Below the pieces are notes generated by a model. The model saw nothing but the letters and a program-made list of their open reading frames with translations. It was not told the DNA's origin and ran no database searches. The position numbers and the translations under genes were made by a program. Of a stretch of DNA of 16,927 bases, positions 1 to 7,751 are shown piece by piece. The stretch lies in contig JBBRYB010000058.1 of NCBI GenBank assembly GCA_038238115.1, positions 1-16,927 of the forward strand, given 5' to 3'. How positions within the stretch are numbered: position 1 is the first letter of the stretch; the number at the start of each line of letters is the position of its first letter. This DNA is from JBBRYB01 sp038238115 (GTDB lineage: Bacteria; Actinomycetota; Actinomycetes; Propionibacteriales; Nocardioidaceae).

Positions 1-87
1 GGCTTCCGTCGACCTTCGCCAGCGTTCGCTGATCTTCGCGATCATGCCCGTCTCGGCCTCTCTCGCGTCAATGTCAGCAGACGTCAT
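1..87 (-). CDS. N-terminus of an unrecognised protein (cut by window edge)
   Basis: Reading the minus strand from an ATG at 87, the frame is open to the window edge and begins MTSADIDAREAETGMIAKIS. Third codon positions are mostly G or C, as in the clearly real genes here. Only 29 codons are visible, so no family can be assigned. There is no convincing Shine-Dalgarno; a 10-bp inverted repeat (70-79 and 87-96) overlaps the start codon. The gene lies downstream of the tRNA-Met 3' half in the same orientation, so it probably belongs to the chromosome outside the island. Basis: reading frame and codon bias only. Confidence 0.4.
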   Translation of the reverse strand, partial: MTSADIDAREAETGMIAKISERWRRSTEA

Positions 88-96
88 GCTGACATT
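70..96. repeat. Perfect 10-bp inverted repeat over a start codon
   Basis: AATGTCAGCA at 70-79 is the exact reverse complement of TGCTGACATT at 87-96, with a 7-base spacer GACGTCA. The right arm begins at the proposed minus-strand start codon (85-87). It could be an operator for that gene or a stem-loop in its leader. No protein partner can be named. Confidence 0.45.
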
Positions 97-102
97 GAAC
101 GC

Positions 103-140
103 CAGAGCCGGGCCCGTGGTAACCCACGAATCCGGCTCTG
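103..140 (-). terminator. Strong hairpin just downstream of the tRNA 3' end
   Basis: CAGAGCCGG (103-111) pairs with CCGGCTCTG (132-140), and an inner stem CGTGG/CCACG (115-119 and 124-128) extends it. It lies 18 bases past the 3' end of the minus-strand tRNA sequence, where a tRNA transcript would end. No long T-run follows on the minus strand, so terminator function is inferred from position and stem strength. Confidence 0.45.
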
Positions 141-157
141 ACCTGCGCTTTCTTCAG

Positions 158-204
158 TAGCGGGGGCAGGATTTGAACCTGCGACCTCTGGGTTATGAGC
201 CCAG
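158..204 (-). tRNA. 3' half of tRNA-Met (CAT), attachment-site remnant
   Basis: On the minus strand this stretch folds as the last part of a tRNA: anticodon stem CTGGG/CCCAG around loop CTCATAA (anticodon CAT, plus-strand 195-197), a 5-base variable loop, a T-arm GCAGG TTCAAAT CCTGC (182-166), a 3' acceptor strand CCCCGCT and discriminator A at 158. CCA is not encoded. Beyond 204 there is no D-arm and no matching 5' acceptor strand AGCGGGG, so the gene is truncated at the edge of the anticodon arm. Tyrosine integrases commonly use the anticodon-loop-to-3'-end part of tRNA genes as attB and leave a 3' copy at one island edge. This is therefore read as an att copy, not a working tRNA. Confidence 0.85.
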
Positions 205-266
205 GACCGATGCTGCCTAGACTTTGGCCGACATCTGACTTCCGTTCCTACGTTTCGCATGTGACG

Positions 267-566
267 TCAGCGCGAGCGCACATCGGGGCCAGGCCAGAGA
301 TCCGTCGACAACGCTACCTCCAGCTTGGCGACCGTGGCCATGTCCGGCCAGCGCGCTCCAGCCAACACAGCGAGCACTGTGGTGTGGCTTATGTCGGCCA
401 CGCGCGCCACTTCACGGATGGGACGCTCCCCTATTGCTTGGTCGAGCCGTAGACAGAACCGGCGGGCATATTCGGCGGCAACCGGGCCCGACAACTTGCC
501 GGTCGGCCATACGCCACTAACGAGGTATTCAGCCGGTGGGCGCAGCCCTCGCTGTCTAGGGCTCAT
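267..566 (-). CDS. HTH (XRE-like) DNA-binding protein
   Basis: A 99-aa protein with a helix-turn-helix segment in its second half: residues around REVARVADISHTTVLAVLAG look like the two HTH helices, followed by a helix of the type found in Cro/CI proteins. Family knowledge suggests a small repressor or accessory DNA-binding protein. It is divergent from the recombinase-like gene at 620, with only about 53 bases between the two starts, so it may regulate that gene or itself through the shared gap. ATG at 566 is used; no strong ribosome site is seen. The first 25 residues are Pro/Arg/Gly rich and a later start is possible. It is the first gene inside the island edge. Confidence 0.7.
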   Translation of the reverse strand: MSPRQRGLRPPAEYLVSGVWPTGKLSGPVAAEYARRFCLRLDQAIGERPIREVARVADISHTTVLAVLAGARWPDMATVAKLEVALSTDLWPGPDVRSR

Positions 567-619
567 CGTCGAAACCTATCGCTCGGCGAGGACAGCCGTG
601 CTCTGGACTTGCGCCTGGT

Positions 620-1579
620 GTGTTCATAGACCACACTTGGCACATAAAGAGACCAGAAGATGCCCCCGAAACCGCCACTGCGTTCGTGTCTACCTACGAG
701 CCCAGGCATGTCAACGCTGAGGTGTGGACTCAGATCGCCGACGTCGTGCGCGAGGCGGTCCTGTGCATCACCGCGAGAGACTCGACCGCTAAGAAGTACT
801 GCTCGCACGCGGCAGCCTTCGTGGCGTGGGCATTCGTCGAGGGGTCCGAGCTCACCCAAGATTCCGTCTTCACCCACGACATGATCGACCGCTACATCCA
901 GTTGGGCATGGCGCAGGCCTTGGACAGCACTCGCGCCACTCGGCGGTCGATCCTACGGAGGCTAGCTAGACACTGCTCCCCAGCCTTGGCCAATGTTCCG
1001 GATCCGTCACCTATCCCTTACCGCAGACTTCGCGCACCTTATGCCGGGACTCAGGTGGCAGCGTACATCCGTCTAGCCTCGGCGCAGCCCACGCCCGGGA
1101 GGCGGCGTTCGCTATTGGCGGTGCTGGCGCTAGGACTGGGTTGCGGCTTGGACTGCGGAGATTTGGCATGGGTCCGTGGCTGTGACGTAAATCTGGCCTT
1201 GGACGGGGCGGTGTCCGTCAGGGTGTGTGGCGGTAGGCGACCCAGGTCGGTGGTCTGTCTTGGCCGGTATGAGGCCCAGCTGCTGTCTCTTGCCGAACCC
1301 GATGGTAAGGACTTGCTGATCGGAGGTCGCACGTTGGGCCGCCATAACGTCACCAGCGTCACCCTTGGGCGGCTGCTGCAAGACCGGTCCCTGCCTCCGC
1401 TGGTGGTCGGCCGGTTGCGCTCAACCTGGCTGCTGAGCCACCTTCAGGCGAACACTCCTCTATCTCTGATCATGACGGCGGCCGGTCTGCAGACAGTCCG
1501 GCCGCTTGAGGACTTGCTTCACCATCTTCCTGAGCTACCTGCCAGCGATGTAGTCGCCGCACTTCGAGGTCCTGCCTGA
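620..1579 (+). CDS. Tyrosine-recombinase-fold protein lacking catalytic residues
   Basis: A 319-aa protein laid out like a tyrosine recombinase, with an N-terminal SAM-like core-binding part (about 25-125) and a C-terminal catalytic-fold part. The segment LALGLGCGLDCGDLAWVRG corresponds to the box I region, where active enzymes carry Arg in GLRxxEL; here Asp occupies that place. Near the C-terminus VVGRLRSTWLLSHLQ matches the HxLRHT region and keeps one Arg, but LEDLLHHL stands where the nucleophilic Tyr is expected. It is probably catalytically inactive and may be a DNA-binding or accessory factor. As I recall, similar Tyr-less proteins with an RLRSTWL motif occur widely in actinobacteria. 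GTG at 620 gives the longest form; the start is uncertain. The stop TGA overlaps the next start (TGATG), which indicates translational coupling to the transposase. Confidence 0.65.
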   Translation: MFIDHTWHIKRPEDAPETATAFVSTYEPRHVNAEVWTQIADVVREAVLCITARDSTAKKYCSHAAAFVAWAFVEGSELTQDSVFTHDMIDRYIQLGMAQALDSTRATRRSILRRLARHCSPALANVPDPSPIPYRRLRAPYAGTQVAAYIRLASAQPTPGRRRSLLAVLALGLGCGLDCGDLAWVRGCDVNLALDGAVSVRVCGGRRPRSVVCLGRYEAQLLSLAEPDGKDLLIGGRTLGRHNVTSVTLGRLLQDRSLPPLVVGRLRSTWLLSHLQANTPLSLIMTAAGLQTVRPLEDLLHHLPELPASDVVAALRGPA

Positions 1580-3111
1580 TGGTGCGTCCGCGCGATCTTC
1601 GGGAGGCCGGCGCCTGGGTTGACCGTAGCGGCGTCGCGAGAGAAATCGAAGCTTTGCTGCGGCCCACCCGGCGAGGGCGACCGCGCCAGTTGAGCGTGCG
1701 GACAATGCTCGTGGGTCTCAAGCTGTCCGTGGACACCGCCAAGACGGCCTGCCTCACCGACGTCTACCAGCTGCTCACCGAGTCGCTCAGCCAGTCAGCA
1801 CAACTCGAACTTGACGTCATCGACCGCCGTACCGGAACCGTCATCACCATCCACCAGGTCCGCCGCCTCCTGTCGGCCATCCAGGCCAAGCTCGACCCCT
1901 CCCCGCACACATCGTCCACCCTCGACGCTGCCCAACGCGGGGACCGAGAACGAGCACTGCAAAACTTGCTGGACAAGATGTTGGCCGCATCGATGCCGGC
2001 AGCCGCCGATCACACCGGCGGGTACGCCGTCGACGGCACCGGCACCTGGTCCTGGGCCAAAGGCAAGCGCCGCAACGAACCAGCCTTCGATCCAGATGCC
2101 GCCTGGGGAGTCAAAACCCACAAGTCAGGTCGCACCGAGGCATACTTCGGCTACGAGCTTCACGCCGTGGTCCGCGTCAACCCGATAGGTGCCGACGGAG
2201 GGGCCACTCCCTGCCTAGCCGAACGCATCGCCGTTGTGCCTGCCAGCACAAACTGCACCTACCCCGTACTCGCCGTGTTGGAGCGCATGCAAAATGACGG
2301 ACTAACAGTCAACGAAGTCATGGCCGACCGCGGGTACAGCTACAAGCTCAACTGGTCCCCCAACCTGCTTGCCCTCGGCATCGACCCCGTCACCGATCTG
2401 CACGCCACCCAATACGGCGCCCGCGGAACCCACGAAGGAGCCCGCATCGTCGCCGGAACCCCGCACTGTCCCGCCATGCCGGTCGCGTTCGACACCATCA
2501 AACGTCCAGACAGACTCGCCGACAGCCCGGCCTTGCGCAAGTTCCTCGAGGTCATCGAACGCCGCGAGCAGTGGGCGCTTCGCCGGGTAGCTGGTCCCGA
2601 CACCACCGGCAAAGAACGCTACGAATGCCCCGCCCGGGCCGGCAAGCTGCGCTGCTCACTGCACCAACCATCGATGGCGATGAGCCTGGCCACCCCAACG
2701 GTGCAGAAGCCACCCCCCGTCGACGAAGCTCCAAAGTGCTGCCAGCAACGCACCATCACACTGCCCGGCGACGTCGACGCTAAGTCCCGTCAGCGCCACT
2801 ACTGGGGAAGCCCCACCTGGATCAAAGCGTTCTCCCGCCGCTCACGCGTAGAAGGATGGTTCGGCAACCTCAAGAACGACTCCACCGAAGCACTCAACCG
2901 TGGCGCGTTCCGCGTCGTAGGCATCTGCAAAACCTCCATCATGCTCACCATCTACGCCGTCGCCACCAACCTCCGCCTGCTGCGCGCCTGGTCGCGCCGG
3001 CAAAACGGCACCGACGACCTCCTTCCGCTGCTCACAGCCCATCCACTTGCTGCCTCATCGGCGGCGCCGCCAGTAACACTTCGCCCCAATCGACCTGACC
3101 CACCAGACTGA
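1579..3111 (+). CDS. DDE transposase
   Basis: A 510-aa protein of normal full length with a recognisable DDE triad: D152 in AVDGTGTWSWAKG, D250 in VMADRGYSYK and E425 in RVEGWFGNLKND. The spacing and the E-containing signature fit RNase H-fold transposases of the IS1182/IS4-like groups. An N-terminal region (about 1-110) probably holds DNA-binding helices, and Cys/His-bearing segments lie at 345-395. The ATG overlaps the stop of the recombinase-like gene by one base, so the two are co-translated. The C-terminal tail is Ala/Pro-rich. No frameshift or stop interrupts it. I could not find clear terminal inverted repeats around the trio, so the limits of the element are not defined. The transposase call is firm; the family placement is tentative. 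Confidence 0.88.
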   Translation: MVRPRDLREAGAWVDRSGVAREIEALLRPTRRGRPRQLSVRTMLVGLKLSVDTAKTACLTDVYQLLTESLSQSAQLELDVIDRRTGTVITIHQVRRLLSAIQAKLDPSPHTSSTLDAAQRGDRERALQNLLDKMLAASMPAAADHTGGYAVDGTGTWSWAKGKRRNEPAFDPDAAWGVKTHKSGRTEAYFGYELHAVVRVNPIGADGGATPCLAERIAVVPASTNCTYPVLAVLERMQNDGLTVNEVMADRGYSYKLNWSPNLLALGIDPVTDLHATQYGARGTHEGARIVAGTPHCPAMPVAFDTIKRPDRLADSPALRKFLEVIERREQWALRRVAGPDTTGKERYECPARAGKLRCSLHQPSMAMSLATPTVQKPPPVDEAPKCCQQRTITLPGDVDAKSRQRHYWGSPTWIKAFSRRSRVEGWFGNLKNDSTEALNRGAFRVVGICKTSIMLTIYAVATNLRLLRAWSRRQNGTDDLLPLLTAHPLAASSAAPPVTLRPNRPDPPD

Positions 3112-3357
3112 ACCATCACCGAACCCGCATCTGAGCCGCTGGGCTCAAACACGCCCAGACATCGGGAAGCCCGTCCAAGAACGACCCAACCGACGCCGGC
3201 TGATTCGATCGACCGCTATCGCACGGTCGACCTCCCCCGACATACGGGGGGAGCCCTCCCCCGGAGCCCAAAACTGGCGCCAAGCCCGCCACTAGGACAG
3301 GCTTGACGCCATATTCGTGAGCACCCACGGCCTAAAACCGTGAACACCCCAACGTGG
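3112..3357. other. Non-coding right flank of the transposase module, with hairpins
   Basis: No credible gene. A stem CTCCCCC (3232-3238) / GGGGGAG (3247-3253) lies about 120 bases past the transposase stop and could end its transcript. A second small stem CACGG/CCGTG (3326-3330 and 3338-3342) lies near the point where homology to the next gene fragment stops. The junction with the M19-like gene is at about 3357, which I take as the right limit of the module. Confidence 0.4.
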
Positions 3358-4332
3358 AGACAGCGGTTCGACCGAGAGGCGACAAGCCAAGCGCGTTGCC
3401 ATGCCCGCCCAGTGTCGCGCTGTAGTCCGGTGGAGCGAAACGGCCCTCGGCTCGCAGGACATCGACAGCGAGTCCTTCATCCTCGCCAAGGCGGAACTGT
3501 GCCCCGTCACCCGTGGCGTCCCTGACCTCGAAGTAGTCCCCGCGCGCATAGTTATTGGCGGCGTTGAACAGGTCCTTGTACACCGCGCAACCACCGAAAG
3601 CATTGTTCGTCAAGTGGATTGGGAAGAAATGACGGATCCCGAGGTCGCGCACCAGATGAGTCAAATAGGCGACCACCTCGACTGCCGTTCCGTCACCGTC
3701 CCTGACCCAGTCTCCGAGCGCGTCAACTTCGACACCGGGGACGACTGCCAGTCGGCCACTCCGGATAACCCTTCGCGCGCTCAACGGATCACCCACTACC
3801 TCCATCAAGTCCGGATGAGCAGAGGTGAATGCGACCAGTGCGGCTATCTGACATTCTACCTGAACACTGTCGCCGTCGTCTTGATCGCCGAATTCTTTGG
3901 CCAGAAGACGATTGTTCACCGCTAGCGCTACCATCAGGCGCAGTCCACCGGCAACGGCGCGGCGAATCCAATCCACGTGCATCTGCTGGTGAGCCGTCGT
4001 GGTGAACCGGGGCCACCCGTCAAACTCCGGATATCCGCCAACCAGGTGACCAGGTTTTCCTTCGATGCCGGCCACAAGAAGGTTGCCGGCGGTCCCGAAC
4101 AAACCGGTGCCACCCACTCCATGAGCAGGGGTGCACCACCCAAGCTCGTCCAGCCCACCATCCGGCTTGCCCCACAGCCAACTTCCACCGAGGCCCAGGT
4201 AGGACAGGGGTGGGCGTGGGTATCAACTACCCCCCACACGGGCGGCTGAGCATTCGACCCAACATCAACGTCGAAGCCCCCCTTCCAATAGTCCCCCCCG
4301 AGGGGCATGTCAGGGGGCTGCACATGAACCAC
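3350..4332 (-). pseudogene. M19 dipeptidase-like metal hydrolase, frameshifted and truncated
   Basis: The minus-strand gene starts at GTG 4332, with an AGGAGG site 5-6 bases upstream (plus-strand 4338-4343). It reads through PPVWGVVDTHAHP, a metal-binding HxH motif near the N-terminus. At about 4207-4210 the frame slips by one: adding one base to a C-run on the coding strand restores HAHPLSYLGLGGSWLWGKPD and joins it to the long downstream frame. That frame carries GVEVDALGDW, GIRHFFPIHLTNNAFGG and GHGNALGLSPLG, typical of membrane-dipeptidase/amidohydrolase-fold proteins. Similarity ends after RTAV at about 3357, so the C-terminal metal-ligand region is missing, cut by the transposase module. 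Family assignment is from motif memory. The gene cannot make a full protein. Confidence 0.65.
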
Positions 4333-4415
4333 AGAATCCTCCTACGGCCTACCGTCGCCCGAAACGAAGGTGGAGTGCCCCGATTTCTCGGACGGTCGGG
4401 GTTGGGTGGTTGTGA

Positions 4416-4496
4416 TCATGCTGCGGTTTTGGTGTGGCGTCCAGCGGCGTGCTTGGTTTCGTAGTCGGCGGGACTGTAGTTGACCCGCTTTCGTGG
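4416..4496 (-). pseudogene. C-terminal scrap of an IS3-family-like transposase
   Basis: The minus-strand frame ending at TGA 4416-4418 reads KRVNYSPADYETKHAAGR then a short tail. This matches the end of IS3-group OrfB proteins (…GYRSPADYETKH…). Upstream of that the frame shows no integrase core, so only about 25 codons remain. The sequence outside the stop (TGCCCCGATTTCTCGG at about 4376) may be the element's end. It lies between two other truncated genes, which fits repeated insertion and deletion here. Confidence 0.42.
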
Positions 4497-4554
4497 ACAC
4501 CGGGTGACTGCGGTCATGGTCATGCCGCAAGGCTTTGGATGAGGTGTCTGGCCT

Positions 4555-4887
4555 CTAAGACGGCAGGCGGAGCGCGTGTGAAGCCGCCCACAACGAGACG
4601 TGGAAATTCCACGGCGCATGGTGGCCGAATCGCGTTTCATTTTCACCGCCCCAAGAGAACTCAAGCGCTTCACGAAACCGGGGGTCCTTCATGAAGTCGT
4701 GGTTCCTGACCGTTGCCAGCCCGTCTTCGCAATAGGCACCGGCGGGGATGTCCCAGTCCGTCCGCCCGCGCAGAGCCTTTGCAGCTCGCCGGAGTTGGCG
4801 AGACGCCCCAGCCAAAGTCCGCACTTCCGAGCAGTCTCCCGGGGGATGTGGAGGGAGGTTGACAGGGGCGCTTCCCTCTACTGCCAA
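4555..4887 (-). pseudogene. N-terminal part of a TylF/MycF-like O-methyltransferase
   Basis: The minus-strand frame reads DWDIPAGAYCEDGLATVRNH, then DFMKDPRFREALEFSWGG, then WNFHVSLWAASHALRLP. This order (short acidic lead, 'DGLATV.N.DF..DPRF', a SWGG turn and 'W..HV..WAA..A.RL') is what I remember from macrocin-O-methyltransferase (TylF/MycF) family proteins just before the SAM-binding 'GDFVECGV' motif. Here the frame ends at 4555 before that motif, so no SAM-binding core is present. The start could be ATG 4887 or a GTG about 50 codons into the frame. It probably came from a sugar or antibiotic methylation locus and was cut by the insertion at about 4540-4555. Confidence 0.5.
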
Positions 4888-5209
4888 GCGCTCCCGGGCG
4901 ATTTTGGCACACTCTCACTGTCGCTCCGGAGCGGTACGGCCAGGGGGAGCCCTTTCTAGCCCCCGGCGGGACGAGGCCAAGTCAGTGGCGGCCACCACGA
5001 CTGACTGCTCCGCCACCGGCTGCCATTCGGCCGTTTTACGTCGCCGCAGCCATGCCCCCGTCCGGACGCCGGCATCTCCCCCTGACGGCTGGACCATTAC
5101 TCCAGGATTAAAAACTGTTCGAGCTAGTACTCAGGAGACAGATGAGGTAGTCTACATATTATACAGTTGGTCAAAGCGGCCACTTGAAGTCCTGAAAGGA
5201 CTGAGCATC
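4888..5209. other. Gap with probable promoter of the 5210 gene
   Basis: No reading frame with convincing codon bias is seen between the methyltransferase fragment and the gene at 5210. The last 100 bases are distinctly AT-richer than the surroundings, with TACATATTATAC at about 5153-5164, a plausible -10 region about 50 bases before the start codon. A -35 box is not clear. Confidence 0.35.
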
Positions 5210-5755
5210 ATGAACAGTTACACGGAACAGTTCGTATCGGTTCCTGTCCCCGCCGAATACGTCATGGACGTGATGGGGTACCTCGCCTCCCTTCGGGAGG
5301 GCGAGGGGGTCCGGGTCAGTACCGGCACCCCGGAAACCGTTCCAGCGCCGGAGGCCCAGGTGGCCGCCGACTCAGAGGACAAGTCCAGCGAGACGCTGCC
5401 AAGCATTTCCTGGTCAGTCGACGACCTGGCGCGATTGGCGTCGACGTCGTTGTTCACCACCCGCCAGGTCGCTCTGGTGCTCGATGTGCTGGCCGAGAAG
5501 CCCGGCGAGTGGTTCACCACCACAGACCTCGTCAATCGGATCGACATCGTGCGGAGCAACCTCAAGGGCGTCCTGTCAGCGCTCACTCGGCATGTGCGTA
5601 AGCACTACGCGCGGGCTAACTGGCCGATGACCGCTGTGTGGGGTCCGGACATCGGCGATGGCTTCCCGGGCGAGGTTCACTACCGCTTCGACGACGAGGA
5701 CCGCGCTGCGACGTGGCGCGAAGCTCGCGCTCGAGGTGGTGGTACGAGTGTCTGA
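5210..5755 (+). CDS. Small protein with a predicted C-terminal winged helix
   Basis: A 181-aa intact protein. ATG 5210 is chosen over longer in-frame starts because GAAAGGA (5194-5200) sits 9 bases upstream and the protein-like sequence begins there. It opens with FVSVPVPAEYVMDVMGYLAS, then an acidic low-complexity linker (about 45-70), then a helical region with LDVLAEKPGEWFTTTDLVNR, the pattern of a winged-helix recognition region, and a Trp/Tyr-rich end. Actinobacterial proteins of this layout exist but have no known function to my knowledge. A DNA-binding or modulatory role is inferred only from the helix-turn-helix-like segment. It converges on the broken integrase with a large hairpin between, and may have been carried as its companion (for example a directionality factor or regulator), which is speculative. 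Confidence 0.7.
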   Translation: MNSYTEQFVSVPVPAEYVMDVMGYLASLREGEGVRVSTGTPETVPAPEAQVAADSEDKSSETLPSISWSVDDLARLASTSLFTTRQVALVLDVLAEKPGEWFTTTDLVNRIDIVRSNLKGVLSALTRHVRKHYARANWPMTAVWGPDIGDGFPGEVHYRFDDEDRAATWREARARGGGTSV

Positions 5756-5781
5756 CCGAGCCCGAGCCCGATGCTCCTGCT

Positions 5782-5841
5782 AACAAGCGCCGGCTGTGTC
5801 ACCCCTTCTCCCAGGGTGACACCGCCGGCGTCGGGCTTGTT
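5782..5841. terminator. Large hairpin between convergent genes
   Basis: A nested inverted repeat: AACAAGC (5782-5788) with GCTTGTT (5835-5841), GCCGGC with GCCGGC, and a perfect 9-bp core GTGTCACCC/GGGTGACAC around a loop of about 10 bases. It lies 27 bases after the stop of the 5210 gene and 20 bases before the end of the convergent integrase pseudogene, the normal place for a bidirectional terminator. The arms are symmetrical, so it can serve both strands. Confidence 0.6.
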
Positions 5842-5860
5842 GCATACCCTTACCTACTCC

Positions 5861-6873
5861 TCACAACCCCACGTAGGCCGCGGCGTTCTCCTGAAACAGC
5901 GACCCGGCGCGGATGTAGCGCCTGACCATGTCGAGGCTGCGGTGGCCGGTCTGCCGCATTATCGCCCGCTCCGGCGCACCGCCTGCGGCGGCGGTGGCCA
6001 GACCGGCGCGCAGCGAATGCCTCGCGTAGGCGCCAGCATCCATCCCAGCTCGAGTCGCGGCGCGCTTGACCACGCGGGCCACGCCCTTGTCCGTAAGGCG
6101 TCCTGACGCCACCTGGTCGTGGCGGTTCACCGGCCGGAACAGCGGTCCGTCGAAGATGCCGGCGGCCTCGCGCCAGGCACGCAGCGCCCGCACCGGGCAG
6201 GTGTGTGGATGCTGGCCGCGCGGGATGCCCACCTCGCGGCCCTGGCCCTCCTGGTCGCTCTTCGAGCGGCGCACCTGGGCCCTGAGGCCCTCCTCGCTCT
6301 CGCGCACGTCCTCGATGTCGAGCGCGACCAGCTCGGAGCGGCGGAAGCCGCCGGCGAACCCAATCAGGAGCATGGCGCGGTCGCGCAGGCCGGCGAGCGG
6401 GTCATCGGGGGTCACCTCCAGCAGCCGGCGCAGCTCAGCTGTCGCTATCGCCGCCTTCTGCGTTGGTGCCGTGCCCAGCGTCCGCCGGATCCCCGACATC
6501 GTCGCCCTGACCACCCACTCGGTGGTCGGCGACGGCGTATGCCCGGCCAGCTGGTGGCCTGGGAGATAGCCGAGAGGCGACGCTGGATGGTGGAGGCTCG
6601 AGCCCCGGCGTCGGCCAGCGCGGCGGCGTACATGTCGATGGTGTCCGGCGCCGCCGGCATTGGTTCCAGCTGGCCGTCCTCGCACCACAGGGTGAAGTCG
6701 GCCCAGTCGGCGCGGTAAGCGCGCACGGTGTTGGGTGCCTTGGAGGCCTGTATGAAGTCCTGAGCGCGCTCCTGGGCTCACAGGATGGCCGCCTGGCCGC
6801 GCTCAGCGCGCCGTACGGCAATTTCAGCGGCCTCCTGGGGCGCCAAATCGTCCGTTGGTTCAGGGTCTACCAC
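5861..6873 (-). pseudogene. Tyrosine recombinase / integrase, broken by a stop and a frameshift
   Basis: The C-terminal two thirds is a good catalytic domain: box I Arg in GGFRRSELVALDIEDV, the beta-hairpin Lys in RRSKSDQEG, HSLRAG (His and Arg), TGHRSLDMVRRYIRAG (His and nucleophilic Tyr, Tyr codon at about 5915-5917). The N-terminal SAM-like domain lies in another frame (NTVRAYRADWADFTLWCEDG…RRLSAISQ). The two join if one C is restored near 6555 (SAISQ then AHQLAGH). Reading further upstream from a GTG at 6873, an in-frame TGA occurs at 6778-6780 between AAIL and AQERAQDF. The gene thus has all active-site residues but cannot be expressed as one protein. It may once have integrated the island or a nested element at the tRNA. 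Confidence 0.8.
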
Positions 6874-6955
6874 CCCGCGAATGGTACCCGTCTGGGGTCC
6901 GATACGGTTGTCTTATCGACGTTAGGGAATGCGGGAGTTCGAAGCAAGGAATCCC

Positions 6956-7501
6956 TCATTCCTGGCGGTCGTCTTCGGCGGGCTCCGGCACGAACTCCCG
7001 CAGATCCTCAAAGAAGTTGTGGGGCAGGTGGGGAGAAATCTCGCCCCATGCACTGCGGAAGACTGGCAGCGCGAGGTTGCCGCGGATGCCCTCTTTCCAC
7101 TGCTCCGCCATCTCCGCGCTGATCCTTTTATCCTGCCGCACCATGGCCAGCTGCTCGTTGCTGAGATCGAAATACCGGTAGAGCCAACGAAGCGCGTCGT
7201 CGTCCAGCTCGATTGCCCCGTCTATGTAAAAGGCACCGGCGGGCAGCTGCCCGATGATTTCGCGGTATTCGCGCGCTAGATCATCCTCAAACGAGGTCTG
7301 CGCCTGCTCCCGAGCAAGCTCAAGTTGCTCCTTGCTCGCCCGCAACTGCCCGACGCCTATGCCGACCGCCGCAGCAGTAGCCACCGTGCTCAATGCCGTT
7401 ATCCCGGCGAACACGTCTGCGATCACGTGTGCAGCGTATGAGAGTGTCCGGCCGTTTTCCCGCAGCCGAGCGGCGCGGCGGATGCAACAGCTCCAGTTCA
7501 C
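6956..7501 (-). CDS. Small membrane-anchored protein, DUF4760-like
   Basis: A 181-aa intact protein. Residues about 26-53 form one hydrophobic segment (VIADVFAGITALSTVATAAA), followed by a charged helix likely to be a coiled coil (RASKEQLELAREQAQTSFED), then a soluble part with RWLYRYFDLSNEQLAMVRQD and WKEGIRGNLALPVFRSAW. This layout (N-terminal TM, short coiled coil, 'YF.L.NEQ…RGRIS…W..GI..N…P.F..AW') fits proteins grouped as DUF4760 in my memory; function unknown. The likely topology is a membrane anchor with a cytoplasmic domain. ATG 7501 is the longest start; a GTG at 7426, directly before the TM segment, is an alternative that removes an Arg/Cys-rich lead. It lies upstream of the integrase pseudogene, same strand, and is not clearly in an operon. 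Confidence 0.62.
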   Translation of the reverse strand: MNWSCCIRRAARLRENGRTLSYAAHVIADVFAGITALSTVATAAAVGIGVGQLRASKEQLELAREQAQTSFEDDLAREYREIIGQLPAGAFYIDGAIELDDDALRWLYRYFDLSNEQLAMVRQDKRISAEMAEQWKEGIRGNLALPVFRSAWGEISPHLPHNFFEDLREFVPEPAEDDRQE

Positions 7502-7751
7502 TCTGCCACACAGGCCAAGGAGCTGGCCTCCCTGCCGGCGGCGGACCTCCCTCCGAGGCGAAGATCAATTCTGTCCAGCCCCGCCGGCCGCCTCCGCCAC
7601 GCGGCGTGGCTTTGTCGCCCCTCCTTCGCGTCAACGTCGTTCGTCCGCGCACGCCCGGAGGCGCGCTGTGGGCGCTCCAATTGACTCTCATCGTCGCGGC
7701 AACCTGTTCGCAGCAATGCGGAGGAACGCCGGACCCTGCGAAGCGACGGAT

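Noticed and set aside
4748..5209. Long N-terminal extension of the 5210 gene
   Set aside because: The extension is Arg/Ser/Pro rich with poor coding bias, and a clear ribosome site lies directly before ATG 5210.
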